A stretch of DNA of 64,000 nucleotides from CAWFPR01 sp963817635 (lineage in GTDB: Bacteria > Acidobacteriota > Vicinamibacteria > Vicinamibacterales > 2-12-FULL-66-21), in assembly GCA_963817635.1 (NCBI GenBank), contig CAWFPR010000015.1, forward strand, positions 248,001 to 312,000, in the 5' to 3' direction. Shown in pieces: positions 62,130 through 64,000 of this stretch. How positions within the stretch are numbered: the stretch's first letter is position 1; the number at the start of each line of letters is the position of its first letter. The notes under the pieces were generated by a model. That model was given only the letters and a program-made list of their open reading frames with translations, searched no databases and had not been told where the DNA came from. The position numbers and the translations under genes are program-made.

Positions 62130-64000
62130 CTACCGTCCCGAGCCCGTGCCCGTCGGACGCGCGGGGGCGCGCCCCGCGTCGAGGTCGTTCCAGTTCAGGA
62201 TGGCGTTGAAGCCGAGGAAGAAGTTCCCCTGCGTCTGCCAGCGCCAATAGGGTCGGTTGGCGAACATCACGACGTGGCCCTTGCCGATCGGCGCGTCAAT
62301 CGCGACCGCCTTGCCGGCGAGTCCTTCCCCGCCGATGAGGATTCCGGACAGCAGCAAGTCGTTGGGGTCCGTGGGGAACGACAGCAGCACGCGCGGCGCA
62401 GCCGCTGCGTCGCCGCCCCCGAAGCCGCCGCGACCGCGCCCGCCGCCAAATGCACCGGCGCCGCCGCGTCCGCCACGTCCGGCCCCGGCCGCCTGCGGCG
62501 GCGGAGGACCATCGAGGGTCGTCAGGTTCGGCCGGACGGCGTTCGGCTGCATGTTGGGCGCGCCGGGCGCCGTCCCGCCGCGGCCGCCGCGACCGCCCGC
62601 GCCGCCGCCCACCGACATCACCGGCGCCTGGTTGAAGTACACGGCCATCGCCTTCTGGTCGTAGCCGTACAGCACGGGGCTGGCCTTGTCGCCGAGCACC
62701 GCCTTCAACACCGAGCCGCGCACATACAGGCCGTCAGGCGTCTCGACGTTGACGCCTGGCGTGAGGTTGTATTCGGGGAACACGGTTGACGTCCCACCCT
62801 CGGTGATCAGGACGCCACCCTGCTCCACGAACTTGTAGAGCTCCATCAGCCCCTCGACCCCGATGCTGCCGCGCATATCGTCGGTCGAGTCGATCGTGCC
62901 GACGTTGGGCGTCAGTTCGGTCTTCTGGTAGGGCCGCGGCTCGTTGCCCTGCACGCCGCCCGTGATGAGCGCGGCGCCGCCGCCGCCCGCGTGCGGGAAG
63001 ATGATGACGTCGTACTTCGCGCGCAGGTTCCCCTCGCGCAGCTTCGGCGCGCCGAAGTAGGTGTAGGGCACCTTGAAGTTGTCGAACGCGAGGCGCACCC
63101 AGCCTTCGTCCTGCGTGCTCGTCCACGTGTGCACGTACCCGATGCGCGGCACGTCGAGGTCGTGCATCGGCACGTTCGGCGCCGCATCGACGGCCCACGC
63201 GGACAGCCCGAGCTCCTTGATCGACGGCTCGAGCGCTGCGCGATTGGCATCCGCGATCACGAACGCGCCAGGGCCGAACTGGTGACCGCCGGCCTCGAAC
63301 GCCTTCTCGGCAGCCGCCATCTTGACGCCCGCGTTCTTGAACCGGAACGTGACGAGCGTGTTCTCGGTGTTGTGATCGACGATGATCACGCGTCCGCTGC
63401 CGGTGATGGTCCCTGGAATCGTGAAGTCCGCGGTCGCCAGTGTCATCGGCTTGTCGAAGATCGCCTTGTCCTCGATGCGATGCACCGCGACGTTCCGGAC
63501 GAGCGGAATCGCCCACCCGGTGTCGTCGTACGGGCGCGGGTTCTCCGGCGCGTAGAACTGCACGCCGAGCAGCGTCTCCACGAGCCCGCCGTACGGCTGA
63601 TCGAGCCGGACGATGTAGTCGCCGGGCGCAACCTGGGTGCTGCCGATGCTGAACGCCGCGTTCGCCGTCTGGACTTCGGCTCCCTCGCGGCGGATCAGGT
63701 TCATCAGCTCCGCGGCTTCGACTGGCCGCCGCTGTTTGGCCGGGACGACGTACGCATAGGGCGCCTCGGTCCTGCCGCGCTCGATCGTGTGCTTGTTCTT
63801 CAGGTAGTAGTTCTCGAGGAACGTCTCCCCGTTCTTCGCGACGTGGTTCATCGCGATGAGCAGGGCGCTCTCCTGCATGTTCACGTTGGCGCGCGGACCC
63901 CACGTGATGTCGTTCGGCGCCGGATTGGGCCGGTACCACTCGCGGCTCTGGTTGAGGTTCCCCATGGCGCGGTTCTGCGCGCCGCCGTAGCTCTGGGTCT
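62130..64000 (-). CDS. M14-type zinc carboxypeptidase-like exported protein, 5' end outside window
   Basis: The visible 623 residues are the C-terminal part of a large exported protein of the M14 peptidase-like group common in Acidobacteriota. Conserved stretches include 'DITWGPRANVNMQESALLIA', 'GDYIVRLDQPYGGLVETLLG', 'FGPGAFVIADANRAALEPSI' and 'MELYKFVEQGGVLITEGGTS'. The zinc-binding residues lie in the missing N-terminal part. A Gly/Arg-rich insert of about 70 residues (nt 62400-62625, RGGRGG repeats) splits the C-terminal domain. The frame is open to the right edge, so the start is not seen. Confidence 0.8.
   Translation of the reverse strand, partial: TQSYGGAQNRAMGNLNQSREWYRPNPAPNDITWGPRANVNMQESALLIAMNHVAKNGETFLENYYLKNKHTIERGRTEAPYAYVVPAKQRRPVEAAELMNLIRREGAEVQTANAAFSIGSTQVAPGDYIVRLDQPYGGLVETLLGVQFYAPENPRPYDDTGWAIPLVRNVAVHRIEDKAIFDKPMTLATADFTIPGTITGSGRVIIVDHNTENTLVTFRFKNAGVKMAAAEKAFEAGGHQFGPGAFVIADANRAALEPSIKELGLSAWAVDAAPNVPMHDLDVPRIGYVHTWTSTQDEGWVRLAFDNFKVPYTYFGAPKLREGNLRAKYDVIIFPHAGGGGAALITGGVQGNEPRPYQKTELTPNVGTIDSTDDMRGSIGVEGLMELYKFVEQGGVLITEGGTSTVFPEYNLTPGVNVETPDGLYVRGSVLKAVLGDKASPVLYGYDQKAMAVYFNQAPVMSVGGGAGGRGGRGGTAPGAPNMQPNAVRPNLTTLDGPPPPQAAGAGRGGRGGAGAFGGGRGRGGFGGGDAAAAPRVLLSFPTDPNDLLLSGILIGGEGLAGKAVAIDAPIGKGHVVMFANRPYWRWQTQGNFFLGFNAILNWNDLDAGRAPARPTGTGSGR

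Overview
The window is high-GC bacterial chromosomal DNA. The gene content points to a soil-type Acidobacteriota, most likely of the Vicinamibacteria group. This is an inference from several family types seen together: long ADOP-type ABC permeases paired with a PadR regulator, TPR + von Willebrand A (VWA) pairs, Oar-like TonB receptors with an N-terminal carboxypeptidase-regulatory domain, many secreted S9/S41/M14 peptidases, a PEP-CTERM protein, and Gly/Arg-rich inserts in exported proteins. No rRNA, complete tRNA, CRISPR array or prophage was seen. The sequence may be metagenome-derived, since several genes carry one- or two-base frameshifts.

Layout. 1-9.5 kb: a partial GH95 fucosidase-like enzyme, a HAD hydrolase, a UPF0182 membrane protein, a DinB/MDMPI-fold protein, a type-B carboxylesterase and a BACON lipoprotein. 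9.5-16 kb: a decayed alpha/beta hydrolase, ThuA, YceI, a dioxygenase / ECF sigma / FecR-like cluster, a PEP-CTERM protein with a possible sigma-54 promoter, and a YdeI-like protein. 16-28.8 kb: rhodanese and small envelope proteins, an MscS channel, a frameshifted serine hydrolase, a gutted gdhA, CBS and ankyrin proteins, asnA, a frameshifted PepSY-like gene and an Oar-like receptor. 29-32.4 kb: a compact cassette of two different HExxH metalloproteases flanking a 112-residue unknown; neither protease has a recognisable signal peptide. 32.8-44 kb: a lipoprotein, TPR-VWA pair 1, an S9 peptidase, a receiver-like/PilZ protein, CutC, a tricorn-like S41 protease and a DsrE protein. 44-54 kb: a long eukaryote-like guaA, an AmpG-like permease plus dipeptide epimerase (probable murein-peptide recycling operon), a second S9 peptidase, and TPR-VWA pair 2 with a broken TPR gene. 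54-64 kb: ADOP permease and PadR, an aminotransferase, a PQQ-like beta-propeller, an EF-hand protein, an adenylate-kinase-like protein and a partial M14-like peptidase.

Most genes serve the envelope or peptide and polymer scavenging. The most unusual feature is the number of short gene relics between intact genes: gdhA with both ends kept and the middle removed, the 3' and 5' ends of YdeI-like genes at separate places, the 3' end of an S9 peptidase, a piece of a ThuA gene and a piece of an IS110-type transposase. The best candidates for undescribed biology are the metalloprotease cassette at 29.3-32.4 kb and this pattern of gene-end relics.
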